Position numbers and translations under genes: made by a program. This document shows, piece after piece, positions 63,971-64,000 of a stretch of 64,000 nt of DNA. This DNA comes from Pseudomonas sp. RIT409 (GTDB lineage Bacteria > Pseudomonadota > Gammaproteobacteria > Pseudomonadales > Pseudomonadaceae), in NCBI RefSeq assembly GCF_003052515.2, contig NZ_QARE02000007.1, forward strand, positions 1 through 64,000. The letters run 5' to 3'. Each line of letters starts with the position of its first letter. The stretch's first letter is position 1. A model generated the notes under the pieces. That model searched no databases and was not told the origin of the DNA. It was given only the letters and a program-made list of their open reading frames with translations.

Positions 63971-64000
63971 CTGTAGGACCGCGCTTGCCCGCGATTGCAA
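63971..64000. repeat. REP copy at the window edge
   Basis: CTGTAGGACCGCGCTTGCCC followed by GCGATTGCAA is one REP core; the inverted partner would lie beyond the window. Confidence 0.75.

Noticed and set aside
1..64000. CRISPR arrays, prophage or insertion sequences
   Set aside because: No regularly spaced direct repeats, cas genes, integrase, transposase or phage structural genes were seen. The phage-like genes present are those of the T6SS.

Overview
The window is chromosomal DNA of a Pseudomonas species. Evidence is the 5S rRNA sequence, the Pseudomonas-type REP/REPIN repeats, and gene order. The order gabD-gabT-HDOD ... desA-GGDEF/EAL-oscA-sbp-cysTWA matches what I recall of Pseudomonas aeruginosa. 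The mgo-type operon points towards the syringae/fluorescens side of the genus. I cannot resolve the species.

Layout. (1) 1-284: tail of one 5S rRNA, then a complete 5S rRNA, each with a terminator. (2) 366-8509, minus strand: a four-gene operon mgoB-mgoC-mgoA-mgoD (also known as pvfABCD, related to ham). It encodes a DUF3050/haem-oxygenase-like protein, an AurF-type di-iron N-oxygenase, an A-T-R NRPS and an SRPBCC protein. In other bacteria this pathway makes small diazeniumdiolate or pyrazine-N-oxide signals such as leudiazen. A type II thioesterase-like hydrolase and a GntR/FCD regulator lie upstream on the same strand. (3) 9231-19253: an aldo/keto reductase, an MFS transporter, a polar amino-acid ABC transporter with a divergent LysR regulator, a HAD hydrolase, a YdgA-like protein and an MscS channel.

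(4) 19695-42249: a type VI secretion system. The minus-strand operon is tssA-tssB-tssC-hcp-tssE-tssF-tssG-clpV-vgrG and the divergent plus-strand operon is tssJ-tssK-tssL-tssM. Facing vgrG is a toxin cassette: an Eag (DUF1795) chaperone, a prePAAR/PAAR effector with a C-terminal cytidine-deaminase-like domain, and its immunity gene. Behind it lie a decayed second deaminase cartridge and a second immunity gene whose start codon has become ATA. A short inverted scrap of an effector 5' region sits next to vgrG. This is the most dynamic part of the window.

(5) 42626-52630: a secreted DUF4431 protein, tRNA-Arg(CCG), gabD and gabT (GABA degradation), an HDOD protein with a receiver domain lacking its phospho-acceptor, a PAS-GGDEF cyclase, a DesA-type desaturase and a PAS-GGDEF-EAL protein. 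(6) 52864-63956: a sulfur-acquisition region with oscA, sbp-cysT-cysW-cysA, a MetQ/NlpA-type binding protein, a TauD-family dioxygenase and a TauB/SsuB-type ATPase whose operon runs off the window. It includes an unusual sigma-54-type AAA+ protein without a GAFTGA loop or DNA-binding domain. REP-like repeats are concentrated in this last part.

All functional calls come from reading translations and motifs; no database search was run.
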